Assembly: GCF_947500655.1 (NCBI RefSeq)
Contig: NZ_CANMSK010000017.1
Location: 1-64,000 of the forward strand
Direction: 5' to 3'
From: an uncultured Psychrosphaera sp.
GTDB taxonomy: Bacteria > Pseudomonadota > Gammaproteobacteria > Enterobacterales > Alteromonadaceae
Length of the DNA stretch: 64,000 nucleotides
Part shown: piece after piece, positions 47,627-57,179 of the stretch
Numbering within the stretch: the stretch's first letter is position 1
How the letters are laid out: every line of letters begins with the position of its first letter
Translations under genes and position numbers: made by a program
The notes under the pieces: model-generated
What the model saw: only the letters and a program-made list of their open reading frames with translations
Told to the model about the DNA's origin: nothing
The model's database searches: none

Positions 47627-47813
47627 AATATAACTTTTCTCAAATCGGTAGGGCATGGATGCCCGATTGAGGAAAATGTTCATGGACGAATGTTTTTCCG
47701 TATTTGATGATTAAAGTTAGTATTTAATACAAATAGATATTTGGTTGCGGGCGGCTTTTTTCGGTTACATTTTTGAGCTGTTGCAAAAAGGTCACTCGCC
47801 GAGAGGCGAAACC
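47627..47813 (-). repeat. Inverted partial copy of repeat block C
   Basis: The reverse complement matches block C from TGACCTTTTTGCAACAGC to GAGAAAAGTTATATT, including GGGCATGGATGCCC (47651-47664) and GGTTTCGCCTCTCGGCG at its edge. It is the only inverted copy and marks the right edge of the module locus, facing C copy 4 across the NTPase genes. Confidence 0.9.
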
Positions 47814-47991
47814 TTAGAGTTCAAGAATATATAATGACAAAGTTAAGACACCGAGTTAGAGAGTTAACCCGCTCTGCTACTAAAAAATAAAAAAACACAC
47901 TCTTATCCCACAAAACCCCACATTCACTCAACAACTATTTAAAACTCCTATTTAACAAGCTTAATAGATGAAATTCGAATATCTATGAAAC
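47814..47991. other. Spacer between the repeat locus and the mraZ promoter
   Basis: AT-rich sequence without gene or clear repeat; the boundary between the accessory locus and the conserved division cluster lies here. Confidence 0.4.
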
Positions 47992-48019
47992 TTGACAATG
48001 TTTACATTTGAAGCATAAA
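47992..48019 (+). promoter_or_regulatory. Promoter of the mraZ/dcw operon
   Basis: Perfect -35 TTGACA at 47992-47997, then 16 bp, then CATAAA (48014-48019; alternatively TAAACT with 18 bp). It stands just upstream of the MraZ box. Confidence 0.65.
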
Positions 48020-48029
48020 CTGTTCTTTG

Positions 48030-48054
48030 GTGGGAAAAAGTGGGAGTATGTGTT
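48030..48054 (+). promoter_or_regulatory. MraZ box (GTGGG repeats with 10-bp period)
   Basis: GTGGG-AAAAA-GTGGG-AGTAT-GTGTT: two exact and one degenerate copy at 10-bp spacing, matching the direct repeats bound by MraZ in other bacteria. It implies autoregulation of the division cluster. Confidence 0.8.
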
Positions 48055-48112
48055 ACTTTCATCCCTAATTGAATATATAGACGTGGTTATTACCACATAA
48101 ATGGAGTGAACA

Positions 48113-48571
48113 ATGTTTCGCGGTGCAAATCCACTTTCTTTAGATAGTAAAGGGCGGTTGTCGATACCTACTCGACATCGTGACTCGTTGCTGTCTGAAT
48201 CAGAAGGGAAAATGATTTGTACAGTCGATCTCCATCAACCATGTTTATTACTTTACCCATTAGTGGAATGGGAAGAGATTGAATATAAGCTACGTCAGCT
48301 TTCATCAATGAACCCTCATGAAAGAAGGGTTCAGCGTGTTTTACTTGGTAACGCACATGAAGTTGATATGGATAAAAGTGGTCGTATTTTATTACCAACG
48401 GCACTTAGACAACATGCTGGTTTAGATAAACCTATTATGTTGGTTGGCCAATTAAACAAATTTGAAATTTGGTCTGATAATAAGTGGCATCAGCAAATGT
48501 TGGACGATATTGAAACTGAACTTGAAGGCGACTTTGAGTTAACAGATAGTTTAAAAGACTTTTCGCTCTAA
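48113..48571 (+). CDS. mraZ: Transcriptional regulator MraZ
   Basis: A 152-residue protein with two AbrB-like MraZ domains: [23 protein letters not shown] at the start and [22 protein letters not shown] in the middle; the DxKGR and DxxGR motifs contact DNA. It represses or modulates its own operon through the GTGGG repeats just upstream. GGAG lies 6 nt before ATG. It is the first gene of the division and cell-wall cluster. Confidence 0.98.
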   Translation: MFRGANPLSLDSKGRLSIPTRHRDSLLSESEGKMICTVDLHQPCLLLYPLVEWEEIEYKLRQLSSMNPHERRVQRVLLGNAHEVDMDKSGRILLPTALRQHAGLDKPIMLVGQLNKFEIWSDNKWHQQMLDDIETELEGDFELTDSLKDFSL

Positions 48572-48642
48572 TTTAGTTTTAACCTGATTGATAGATGATC
48601 AGATTAGTAGATAAACCGATTAAATAAATATACGGCAGGGTA

Positions 48643-49578
48643 ATGACAGAAGCACACGTTTCAGTTTTATTAAAAGAATCAATTGATGCTTTGGCAATTA
48701 AGCCAAATGGTATTTATGTCGATTGTACATTTGGTCGTGGTGGTCATTCGGGTGAAATTTTAAAACAGCTTAATAGTGATGGCCGTTTATATGCAATTGA
48801 CCGAGATCCAACCGCGATTGAAGCGGCAAAAAAATTCGCAGACAATGAAAGCTTTCATATAGATCATTGTCCGTTTTCCCAGCTACAAGCTATTATTGAA
48901 AAACATGATTTAATTGGCAAGGTAGACGGTATTTTAATGGACTTAGGCGTTTCTTCTCCACAGCTTGATGAAGCCGACCGTGGTTTTAGTTTTATGAAAC
49001 CAGGCCCTTTAGATATGCGTATGGATAATACCAGCGGTATCAGTGCTGCTGCTTGGTTAGCTAAAGCGGAAGAAGAAGATATTGCATTTGCCTTAAAAAC
49101 CTATGGTGAAGAAAAGTTTGCTAAGCGTGTTGCCAGAAAAATAGTGGAAACGCGTAAAGAGTCTCCTTTATTAACCACAACAGATTTAGCGACTTTGGTG
49201 GCTAGCTGTGTACCAAAAAGCAAAGCGGAAAAGAAACATCCTGCAACTCGCACATTCCAAGGTATTCGTATTTATATCAACAGCGAGTTGGTCGAGATTG
49301 AAGCTGCACTTGAAGCTTCATTAAATGTATTGAAAGCCGGTGGCAGATTGTCTGTGATCAGTTTCCATTCGTTGGAAGACCGCATTGTAAAACAGTTTAT
49401 TCGTAAAGAAAGTCAAGGCAAGCAAGTACCAAGAGGTCTGCCTATGACTGAAGCTGAGTTAAATGTTGGCATTAAACTTAAGCCTATTGGTAAAGCGAAT
49501 AAGCCAACAGATGAAGAAATTACTAAAAATAGTCGAGCGCGTAGCTCAGTTCTTAGAGTTGCTGAAAGGCTAGCCTAA
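48643..49578 (+). CDS. rsmH: 16S rRNA (cytosine-1402-N4)-methyltransferase RsmH
   Basis: A 311-residue SAM-dependent methyltransferase (formerly MraW) that methylates C1402 of 16S rRNA in the P-site region. Motifs: [26 protein letters not shown] (SAM loop), [42 protein letters not shown], and [18 protein letters not shown]. Length normal. Its stop overlaps the ftsL start. Confidence 0.98.
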   Translation: MTEAHVSVLLKESIDALAIKPNGIYVDCTFGRGGHSGEILKQLNSDGRLYAIDRDPTAIEAAKKFADNESFHIDHCPFSQLQAIIEKHDLIGKVDGILMDLGVSSPQLDEADRGFSFMKPGPLDMRMDNTSGISAAAWLAKAEEEDIAFALKTYGEEKFAKRVARKIVETRKESPLLTTTDLATLVASCVPKSKAEKKHPATRTFQGIRIYINSELVEIEAALEASLNVLKAGGRLSVISFHSLEDRIVKQFIRKESQGKQVPRGLPMTEAELNVGIKLKPIGKANKPTDEEITKNSRARSSVLRVAERLA

Positions 49579-49895
49579 TGAAAAATATAATCGATAGCGA
49601 ATTAGCAAAACTGATCTTTAAGGATATAGGTAAGTATAAATTTACTCTTGGGTTTTTATTACTTAATGTTATTTTTGCTATCACTGTCGTTCATTGGGCA
49701 CAACTTAATAGACAAATGGTGATCCAACAAGATGTATTGTTGCAACAACGCGACGATATAGACTTACGCTGGCGTCATCTGTTATTAGAGCAACGCTCTT
49801 TGGCTGAACACAGCAGAGTGGAAAGCATTGCTCGTAATCGTCTTGGTATGAAACGTCCAACAACGGATGAAGAAGTTGTGGTGACGCTACCGTGA
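49578..49895 (+). CDS. ftsL: Cell division protein FtsL
   Basis: A 105-residue bitopic division protein. A short cytoplasmic part is followed by one membrane helix (~25-44, LGFLLLNVIFAITVVHWAQ) and a periplasmic leucine-zipper-like coiled coil (QDVLLQQRDDIDLRWRHLLLEQ) ending with the typical RIARNRLGM-like segment. Forms the FtsQLB complex. Overlaps rsmH by 1 bp and ftsI by 4 bp. Confidence 0.95.
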   Translation: MKNIIDSELAKLIFKDIGKYKFTLGFLLLNVIFAITVVHWAQLNRQMVIQQDVLLQQRDDIDLRWRHLLLEQRSLAEHSRVESIARNRLGMKRPTTDEEVVVTLP

Positions 49896-51739
49896 AAGAT
49901 TGGCTAAATAAATCCTCAAAGACGAATAAAAAACAAACTCAAAGCCGACGCTCTGCTAATGCAAAGTCGCTCGGTAAAAAGCCGCTTGGCAATAAATCAA
50001 ATAAGCAAGCCAAACAAATCGCTAAGCCGGGATTTAACCGTTGGCGTTTTCAGTTTGTGGTTGTGTCTTTAGTTTTAGTTTTCAGTATTGTGGTTTCCAG
50101 AGCTGCATTTTTACAAATTATTCAACCTGACCGTTTACGTATAGAAGGTGATAACCGTACTGTTCGTATTAAGGAAGGTACCGTTCAACGTGGCATGATC
50201 ACTGACAGAAACGGCGAAGAATTAGCGGTAAGTGTACCAGTACAAACTATTTGGGCCGATCCTAAACAAGTACTTGAGTATCCAGAATTTGAAACTGACG
50301 TTAGGTGGGAAGCCTTAGCGAAAGTTTTAGATATGCAAGAGCATGAATTAGTAGCCCGTATTACCAACAATTCAAAAAAGCGCTTTATTTATCTTAAACG
50401 TAAAACTAACCCTGTTGTTGCCGATTATGTTCAGCAGCTTCGTATTCCTGGTGTCCGTTTAAGAGAAGAGTCAAAACGCTATTATCCGGCTGGTGAAATT
50501 ACCGCGCATATTGTTGGCTTTACCAACATAGATGGTAAAGGCATCGAGGGGATAGAGTTACGTCATAATGATTGGATGATAGGAACGCCAAGTAAGCGTA
50601 AAATAATTAAAGACGCCAAAGGCCGAGAAATCGAAGTTTTGGAAGAGGAAAAAGGTTCAAAACCACAAAATGTAGTATTGACCATAGATCAACGAATTCA
50701 ATCTGCCGTTTATCAAGAACTTAAAAAAGCAGTACAGACTTACGAAGCTACATCCGGCTCTGCCATTGTCGTTGATGTAAAAACGGCGGAAGTATTAGCT
50801 ATGGTAAATAGCCCGTCATTTAATCCTAACAATCGTAATAATGTACCACTACGCAGTATTCGTAATAGAGCAATTACCGACACTTTTGAACCGGGTTCAA
50901 CGGTTAAACCTTTATCAGTTATTAATGCGCTAGATTATGGTTCATACGGTACGTTAGATTTAGTCGACACTTCACCGGGTTATATGCGCCTTGGCGGCAG
51001 CCGAGTTTCTGATCCGAGAAACCGTGGTCAAATTAGTTTAGCGGATGTACTTAAATTTTCTTCTAATATGGGCTCTAGTAAATTAGCGTTATCGACACCT
51101 AAAGAGTCATTTTTAGATATTTTTTACCGCATGGGATTAGTTGATTACAGTGGTATTGATTTAATTGGTGAAAGCACTGGGATATTCAATGAACGCAGAC
51201 GTTGGTCTGATATTGAAGTTGCGACTTTATCTTACGGTTATGGTATTTCAGTAACGGCGGCTCAATTAGTAAAAATGTATACCACTATTGGTGCTGGTGG
51301 CGTAAGTAAGCCGTTATCTATTGTTAAAACAGAATTGAAAAAACCAGAAGAGCAAGTGATCAGCAAAGAGATTGCTAATGACGTACTTGCCATGATGGAA
51401 AGTGTGGTGAGTGCGGATGGTTCTGGTAAACGTGCAATTGTAAAAGGTTATCGCGTTGCAGGTAAAACAGGTACAAGTATAAAAGCGGTTGGCGGTGGTT
51501 ATGGAAATGACTACGTCAATGTATTTGCTGGAGTAGGTCCAGTATCTAATCCAGAAATAGCAATAGTGGTGGTGATTAATGAACCGAAAGGGGATTATTA
51601 TTATGGTGGAGAAACCGCAGCCCCAACCTTTGCGAAAATAATGAGACAGACATTGAGAACATTGAACATTGCGCCCGATGCATTAGGGGAATCTAAAATT
51701 CAGTTGGCTGATGTTAAAAGGGAGAGCTCTGGTGACTAA
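49892..51739 (+). CDS. ftsI: Peptidoglycan transpeptidase FtsI (PBP3)
   Basis: A 615-residue class B penicillin-binding protein that cross-links septal peptidoglycan. A basic cytoplasmic tail of ~45 residues is longer than in E. coli. Then come one membrane helix (~50-70), the dimerisation/pedestal domain (RGMITDRNGEELAVSVP) and the transpeptidase with EPGSTVKP (catalytic Ser), SSNMG and AGKTGTS. Its 3' end overlaps murE by 8 bp. Confidence 0.98.
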   Translation: MKDWLNKSSKTNKKQTQSRRSANAKSLGKKPLGNKSNKQAKQIAKPGFNRWRFQFVVVSLVLVFSIVVSRAAFLQIIQPDRLRIEGDNRTVRIKEGTVQRGMITDRNGEELAVSVPVQTIWADPKQVLEYPEFETDVRWEALAKVLDMQEHELVARITNNSKKRFIYLKRKTNPVVADYVQQLRIPGVRLREESKRYYPAGEITAHIVGFTNIDGKGIEGIELRHNDWMIGTPSKRKIIKDAKGREIEVLEEEKGSKPQNVVLTIDQRIQSAVYQELKKAVQTYEATSGSAIVVDVKTAEVLAMVNSPSFNPNNRNNVPLRSIRNRAITDTFEPGSTVKPLSVINALDYGSYGTLDLVDTSPGYMRLGGSRVSDPRNRGQISLADVLKFSSNMGSSKLALSTPKESFLDIFYRMGLVDYSGIDLIGESTGIFNERRRWSDIEVATLSYGYGISVTAAQLVKMYTTIGAGGVSKPLSIVKTELKKPEEQVISKEIANDVLAMMESVVSADGSGKRAIVKGYRVAGKTGTSIKAVGGGYGNDYVNVFAGVGPVSNPEIAIVVVINEPKGDYYYGGETAAPTFAKIMRQTLRTLNIAPDALGESKIQLADVKRESSGD

Positions 51740-53234
51740 TTGGCAAGATATAGGACAGCAATTAAAAAAGGCTCAAGTTGTACTTGAGCCTTCTGCACGT
51801 TTAATACCTGACAGTAGACAGGTAACTAAAGGTGATATATTCATTGCCACAAAAGGCTTTGACCAAGACGGTGCTAGTTATATTAACAAAGCATTAGACT
51901 TAGGCGCGGTGGCGATTTTAGTATCTGACGCTTGTGATGAACACTTGTACAATAAGCTAAGTAATGTGGTGTTAGTACCAGATTTAGAGAGAAAAATAGC
52001 TAATATAGCCAAAGAGTTTTATATAAAAGATCAGTCGGTTTCTATGCCGGTTATAGCGGTTACTGGCACCAATGGTAAAACCTCTATTAGTCATCTTTTG
52101 GCGCAATTAAGCCAAATTTGTTTACAGCAAGAGTCTGCGGTTATTGGCACTATTGGCACTGGGTCGATAAACGACTTACAGCCAAGTAGTAATACCACGC
52201 CGGGTGTTACCGAAATATATCGTTTAATTAGTCAGTTTTTAGTGAAAAATTATGGCTCATTAACAATGGAAGTGTCTTCTCATGCTTTAGAGCAGGGGCG
52301 CATTGAAGGACTAGATTTAGACGTTGCCATCTTTACCAATTTAACGTTAGACCATCTTGATTACCACGGTACGATGGAAGCGTATTTTGAAGCCAAAGCA
52401 AAGCTATTTAATGAATACCAACCTAAATGTGCTGTGATAAATGTAGACGACAAATATGGTCGTCGCCTTGCGGATATGGTTGCCAATCAAACTCGAGTGA
52501 TTGCTTATGGTCAATCGGATAACGTTAAAGCTTATTCAGATTATGTTTATATTCGTGGTTTTGAGTGCCATACACATGGCTTATCAATCGACATAGAATG
52601 GCAAGTTATCGGCGCTAAAGAAGAGTGCTTTTTACAATTGCCAATTTACGGTGAATTTAATTGCTTAAATTTAGCGGCTGTTTTTGCAACTGCGTTAACG
52701 TTAAATTGGCCAATTGTTGCTGGTCATTTTAGTCAATTAAAACCGGTTCCGGGACGTTTAGAGTTATTTGTAAAACCTAACCTGCCCGTTGCTGTTGTTG
52801 ATTATGCTCATACTCCAGATGCACTTGAACAGTCTTTGTTAGCGGTAAGAAAACATTTATCCGGTGAGTTATACGTTATTTTTGGTTGTGGCGGTGAGCG
52901 TGATGTAAGTAAACGTCCAATTATGGGGAAGCTTGCTCAAGAGCATGCAGACCATGTGATCATCACTAACGACAATCCAAGAACAGAAGATGAAGATAAG
53001 ATCATTGCGGATATTGAAGCTGGAATGACAGGTTCAAATTATCAAATAATTAAAAGCCGTAAAGAAGCCATTGAACTTGCGTTACAAAGTGCAACGGCAA
53101 GTGATGCTATTTTAATTGCCGGTAAAGGTCATGAAACGTATCAAGTTATCGGTACTGAAAGTATTGATTACAATGAACGGGATTATGTTGAAAAACTAAT
53201 GGCTACATTTACCAATCATGGCGGCATGATATGA
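51732..53234 (+). CDS. murE: UDP-MurNAc-L-Ala-D-Glu:meso-diaminopimelate ligase MurE
   Basis: A 500-residue ATP-dependent ligase adding meso-DAP to UDP-MurNAc-dipeptide. Motifs: substrate domain DSRQVTKGDIFIAT, ATP loop VTGTNGKTS, TTPGV, and the DAP-specifying DNPR in ITNDNPRTEDE, so the peptide is of the meso-DAP type. The start is GTG 51732, with GGGAG 7 nt upstream, overlapping the ftsI stop; an ATG 21 bp earlier lacks support. Overlaps murF by 4 bp (ATGA). Confidence 0.97.
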   Translation: MTNWQDIGQQLKKAQVVLEPSARLIPDSRQVTKGDIFIATKGFDQDGASYINKALDLGAVAILVSDACDEHLYNKLSNVVLVPDLERKIANIAKEFYIKDQSVSMPVIAVTGTNGKTSISHLLAQLSQICLQQESAVIGTIGTGSINDLQPSSNTTPGVTEIYRLISQFLVKNYGSLTMEVSSHALEQGRIEGLDLDVAIFTNLTLDHLDYHGTMEAYFEAKAKLFNEYQPKCAVINVDDKYGRRLADMVANQTRVIAYGQSDNVKAYSDYVYIRGFECHTHGLSIDIEWQVIGAKEECFLQLPIYGEFNCLNLAAVFATALTLNWPIVAGHFSQLKPVPGRLELFVKPNLPVAVVDYAHTPDALEQSLLAVRKHLSGELYVIFGCGGERDVSKRPIMGKLAQEHADHVIITNDNPRTEDEDKIIADIEAGMTGSNYQIIKSRKEAIELALQSATASDAILIAGKGHETYQVIGTESIDYNERDYVEKLMATFTNHGGMI

Positions 53235-54661
53235 TAAATGTCCCGTTAAAATGGATCAAAGACACGTTATCGTTAACCGATGAGCAAGTGCTTAATCTGC
53301 CTAGTGATAACTGCTCAGAGCAAAAGGTTGTGGCCTTCTCAACGGACAGCCGAACGATTAAAGCTGGGCATGTATTCATTGGATTACGCGGTCCTAATTT
53401 TGACAGTAATGCCTTTATTGAAGATGTAAAAAATAAAGGGGCTATCGCAGTTATTGTCGATACACCAAGTCCAATTGATATTCCTCAATTTGTGGTTGAA
53501 GACACGCTGATTGCCTACGGCAAATTAGCCGCAAAAGTTGCATCTACCGTTAATGCTAAAACCATAGCGATTACTGGAAGTGTCGGTAAAACGTCGGTTA
53601 AAGAAATGTGTGCTGCTATTTTATCTCTCAAAGGTAATGTATTAGCTACTAATGGCAATTTTAATAATGAAATTGGTGTACCTCATACATTAATGCGTTT
53701 AGAGCCGAGTCATGAGTATGCGGTAATCGAATTAGGCGCAAATCATATTGGCGAAATTGCTTACACCACAGAATTAGCTCAGCCGGATGTCGCTATTTTA
53801 AATAATGTTGCAGAAGCGCATTTGGAAGGTTTTGGCAGTATTCAAGGTGTGGTTCAAGCTAAGGGTGAGATTTTTAACGGTTTAAACGATGACGGTATCG
53901 CTATTGTAAATGGTGACTCTGAATTTAAAGAATATTGGTTAACACGTTTAAATCAGAAGTTTCATGCAAATCCAAAACATATTTTACAGTTTGGTTTAAG
54001 TGCTGAACTGAACTCTATACCGGGTACTGTCACCGCCTCAAATATAAGCTTAAATAAACTTGGCTGTGCAACATTCACTTTACATATTAATGATGAAAGT
54101 ATTTCGATTGAGTTGGTTCTCCCTGGAAAACACAATGTAACGAACGCATTAGCTGCTGCGGCTGCGTGTTATTCAGTTGGGGCAAGATTACAGGAAATTA
54201 AGACTGGTTTGTTAAACATGGCCAGTGTGAAAGGTCGAGTCGACATACACCAAATTTCAGATAGCGTATTAATTATAGATGACACCTACAATGCGAATGT
54301 GCAGTCGGTTAAAGCGGCCATTGATTTATTGTCAAGCTATGAAGGTAAGAATGTATTTGTATTAGGTGATATGGCAGAGCTAGGAACAGACACTAGACGT
54401 TATCATCAAGAAGTAGGTGAGTACGCACTAACTAAAAATATAGATGTATTGATGTCAATTGGTGAATTAAGCCAAAGTGCGTCGTCGGTAATGAATGAAA
54501 AAGGTGAACATTTTAGTTCTCAAGCTGATGTGATAACAAAGCTTGAACAATTAATTAGTAACACAGAGTGTGCAATTTCAATATTAGTGAAAGGTTCCAG
54601 AAGTGCAAAAATGGAACAGATAGTTGAACAAGTAATTGCTAATAATAGTTTAAGCAAGTAA
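53231..54661 (+). CDS. murF: UDP-MurNAc-tripeptide:D-Ala-D-Ala ligase MurF
   Basis: A 476-residue Mur ligase that attaches D-Ala-D-Ala. Shown by FSTDSRTIKAGHVFIGLRG, ATP loop ITGSVGKTSVKEM, NGNFNNEIGVP, ELGANHIGEI and DDTYNANVQSVKAAID. Length normal. Coupled to murE by an ATGA overlap. Confidence 0.97.
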   Translation: MINVPLKWIKDTLSLTDEQVLNLPSDNCSEQKVVAFSTDSRTIKAGHVFIGLRGPNFDSNAFIEDVKNKGAIAVIVDTPSPIDIPQFVVEDTLIAYGKLAAKVASTVNAKTIAITGSVGKTSVKEMCAAILSLKGNVLATNGNFNNEIGVPHTLMRLEPSHEYAVIELGANHIGEIAYTTELAQPDVAILNNVAEAHLEGFGSIQGVVQAKGEIFNGLNDDGIAIVNGDSEFKEYWLTRLNQKFHANPKHILQFGLSAELNSIPGTVTASNISLNKLGCATFTLHINDESISIELVLPGKHNVTNALAAAAACYSVGARLQEIKTGLLNMASVKGRVDIHQISDSVLIIDDTYNANVQSVKAAIDLLSSYEGKNVFVLGDMAELGTDTRRYHQEVGEYALTKNIDVLMSIGELSQSASSVMNEKGEHFSSQADVITKLEQLISNTECAISILVKGSRSAKMEQIVEQVIANNSLSK

Positions 54662-54682
54662 GAAAATGAGAAAGGTAAGATT

Positions 54683-55765
54683 ATGTTAGTTTGGTTAGCG
54701 GAATATTTAACGCAGTATTATTCTGGTTTTAATGTGTTTTCATATATCACATTTAGAGCCATCCTAAGTGTGCTTACAGCTATGGTGTTGTCATTATATT
54801 TTGGACCAAAATTAATACGTAAATTACAACGTATGCAAATTGGACAAACAATTAGAGATGACGGTCCAGAAAGTCACTTAAGTAAGTCAGGTACACCCAC
54901 CATGGGCGGCATTCTTATTTTAGGCTCAATTGCTGTGAGTACTTTATTATGGGCTGATCTTTCTAATCAATATGTTTGGGTTGTCCTAACCGTTGTGCTT
55001 GGTTATGGAATTGTTGGTTTTGTTGATGATTATCGTAAGGTTATTCGCAAAGATAGTAATGGGCTTATTGCTCGTTGGAAATACTTTTGGTTGTCGGTTA
55101 TTGCCATTGTTGTTGCCGTCTTTTTATATATGAATGCTGAACACCCTGCAGAAACATCATTAGTGGTTCCCTTCTTTAAAGACGTAATGCCGCAACTTGG
55201 TTTGTTATATTTATTAGTGGTGTATTTTACTTTGGTTGGAACCAGTAACGCGGTTAATTTAACAGACGGACTTGATGGGCTTGCGATTGTGCCAACTATT
55301 ATGGTGGCCGCGGCGTTAGCGTTAATTGCGTATTTAACCAGTAACGTTAATTTCTCTGAATACTTACATATTCCTTATATTCCAAAAGCAGATGAACTTA
55401 CCGTTGTGTGTACTGCAATTTTTGGTGCAGGCCTTGGCTTTTTATGGTTTAACACGTATCCGGCGCAAGTATTTATGGGCGATGTTGGCTCATTAGCTTT
55501 GGGCGGAGCTTTAGGTATTATTGCCGTGTTAGTTCGCCAAGAGTTAGTGTTGTTTATTATGGGTGGCGTATTTGTAATAGAAACAATGTCGGTGATTTTA
55601 CAAGTAGGGTCTTTTAAATTACGTGGTGAACGTATTTTTAAAATGGCACCAATTCATCATCATTATGAATTAAGTGGTTGGCCTGAACCTAGAGTAATTG
55701 TGCGTTTTTGGATCATTTCTTTGATCTTAGTTTTAATTGGTTTAGCAACGCTTAAACTTCGCTAA
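54683..55765 (+). CDS. mraY: Phospho-MurNAc-pentapeptide transferase MraY
   Basis: A 360-residue integral membrane enzyme that makes lipid I from UDP-MurNAc-pentapeptide and undecaprenyl phosphate. About ten helices. Conserved cytoplasmic motifs: [49 protein letters not shown] and [15 protein letters not shown]. Same length as E. coli MraY. Confidence 0.98.
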   Translation: MLVWLAEYLTQYYSGFNVFSYITFRAILSVLTAMVLSLYFGPKLIRKLQRMQIGQTIRDDGPESHLSKSGTPTMGGILILGSIAVSTLLWADLSNQYVWVVLTVVLGYGIVGFVDDYRKVIRKDSNGLIARWKYFWLSVIAIVVAVFLYMNAEHPAETSLVVPFFKDVMPQLGLLYLLVVYFTLVGTSNAVNLTDGLDGLAIVPTIMVAAALALIAYLTSNVNFSEYLHIPYIPKADELTVVCTAIFGAGLGFLWFNTYPAQVFMGDVGSLALGGALGIIAVLVRQELVLFIMGGVFVIETMSVILQVGSFKLRGERIFKMAPIHHHYELSGWPEPRVIVRFWIISLILVLIGLATLKLR

Positions 55766-55784
55766 TTTAAAAACAGAGAGCATT

Positions 55785-57179
55785 ATGTCTAACACATTGA
55801 ACAATAAATTTATTCAAGAATTACAGCATAGCAAAGTAGCTATTGTTGGTATGGGCATGTCTGGCATGTCAGTTCTTAGATTTATGTTGGATAAAGACAT
55901 AACGCCCAAAATTTTTGATTCTCGTTTAGTTCCGCCAATAGCAGAAAAAGATCAACGTTTTATTAATCAGGTTGAGCGTCAATTTGGTGAGTTCAACATT
56001 GACGAATTTAAAGATTTTGATTATGTCATTGTTAGCCCAGGGATCAGTTTAAAAGAACCTGCATTAGCAAATGCCCAACGTTATAACGAAAATGTATTCT
56101 GTGATGTAGAGTTATTTGCACGTATTAATAATAAACCAGTTATTGCGGTAACGGGCTCAAATGGTAAATCTACTGTAGTAGCTTGGCTTGAAGACTTTTT
56201 AGGCCGCATGGGGAAAAATGCAGTAGCCTGCGGTAATTTTGGTGTGCCGGTTTTGGATGTTATTGAATATGGTTATAACGGTGAACCTGTTGATATTTTC
56301 ATTATGGAATTATCAAGTTTTCAGTTGGAATCAACCCACAGCTTAATATGTGAAGCGGCAACTGTGCTTAACGTTACGCCAGATCATATGGACAGATATG
56401 AGTCATTTTCTGAATATAGCCGAGCGAAACTTCGTATTTATCAACACTCAAAATTATGTCTATATAACAATGATGACTTTGAAACCAAACCGTTATTAAA
56501 TTGTAATAAGGTACATGCATTTGGTACAGAGGCACAGTCTCGTGCTGAAAGTTACTGGTACTTTAATAAAGAAACTGAAGAGCTCGTTTTAAATAATGAA
56601 GTAATTGGTAATTTAGGGCAGCTGTCTTTATCTGGCTCACATAATGGGTTAAATGCGATAGTTGTATTAGCATTAGCCAATGCCCTAGGTGTTGACCCTG
56701 TTGAAGAATTTCATAATCTTAGTCATTTCACTGGCTTACCGCATCGCTGTAAATTTATTGCCGATGCTAATGGTGTCTTGTTTGTGGATGACTCTAAAGC
56801 AACAAACGTTGCATCAACACAAGCTGCCATAAATGGATTAGCAAAATCTTCTGAAAAGAACATAGTATTGATTGCCGGTGGTGATGCAAAAGGCGCTGAT
56901 CTTTCTGAATTACGAGACGATATTAATAAACATGTTAAAAAGGTTATTGCCTTTGGTAAAGATAAAATTCAATTCACTGAATTCTTAAAGCCAGAACAAT
57001 TAGTGTTAGTGAACTCTATGGCTGAAGCTGTAGAGCAGTCGGTTAAATTAGTGCAGCAAGGGGATATCGTTTTATTATCACCCGCTTGTGCAAGTATTGA
57101 TATGTACAAGAACTATCAACACCGTGGAATTGACTTTAAAGACAATGTGTTAGCCGCCATAAGTGGGTTAACTAAATGA
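55785..57179 (+). CDS. murD: UDP-MurNAc-L-Ala:D-Glu ligase MurD
   Basis: A 464-residue ligase that adds D-glutamate. N-terminal nucleotide-like domain VAIVGMGMSGMSVLRF; ATP loop VTGSNGKSTV; GNFGVPVLD; MELSSFQLE; and DDSKATNVASTQAAI. Coupled to ftsW by an ATGA overlap. Confidence 0.97.
   Translation: MSNTLNNKFIQELQHSKVAIVGMGMSGMSVLRFMLDKDITPKIFDSRLVPPIAEKDQRFINQVERQFGEFNIDEFKDFDYVIVSPGISLKEPALANAQRYNENVFCDVELFARINNKPVIAVTGSNGKSTVVAWLEDFLGRMGKNAVACGNFGVPVLDVIEYGYNGEPVDIFIMELSSFQLESTHSLICEAATVLNVTPDHMDRYESFSEYSRAKLRIYQHSKLCLYNNDDFETKPLLNCNKVHAFGTEAQSRAESYWYFNKETEELVLNNEVIGNLGQLSLSGSHNGLNAIVVLALANALGVDPVEEFHNLSHFTGLPHRCKFIADANGVLFVDDSKATNVASTQAAINGLAKSSEKNIVLIAGGDAKGADLSELRDDINKHVKKVIAFGKDKIQFTEFLKPEQLVLVNSMAEAVEQSVKLVQQGDIVLLSPACASIDMYKNYQHRGIDFKDNVLAAISGLTK

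Noticed and set aside
40191..47813. Insertion sequence or prophage
   Set aside because: No transposase, integrase, phage structural gene or clear target-site duplication could be found.
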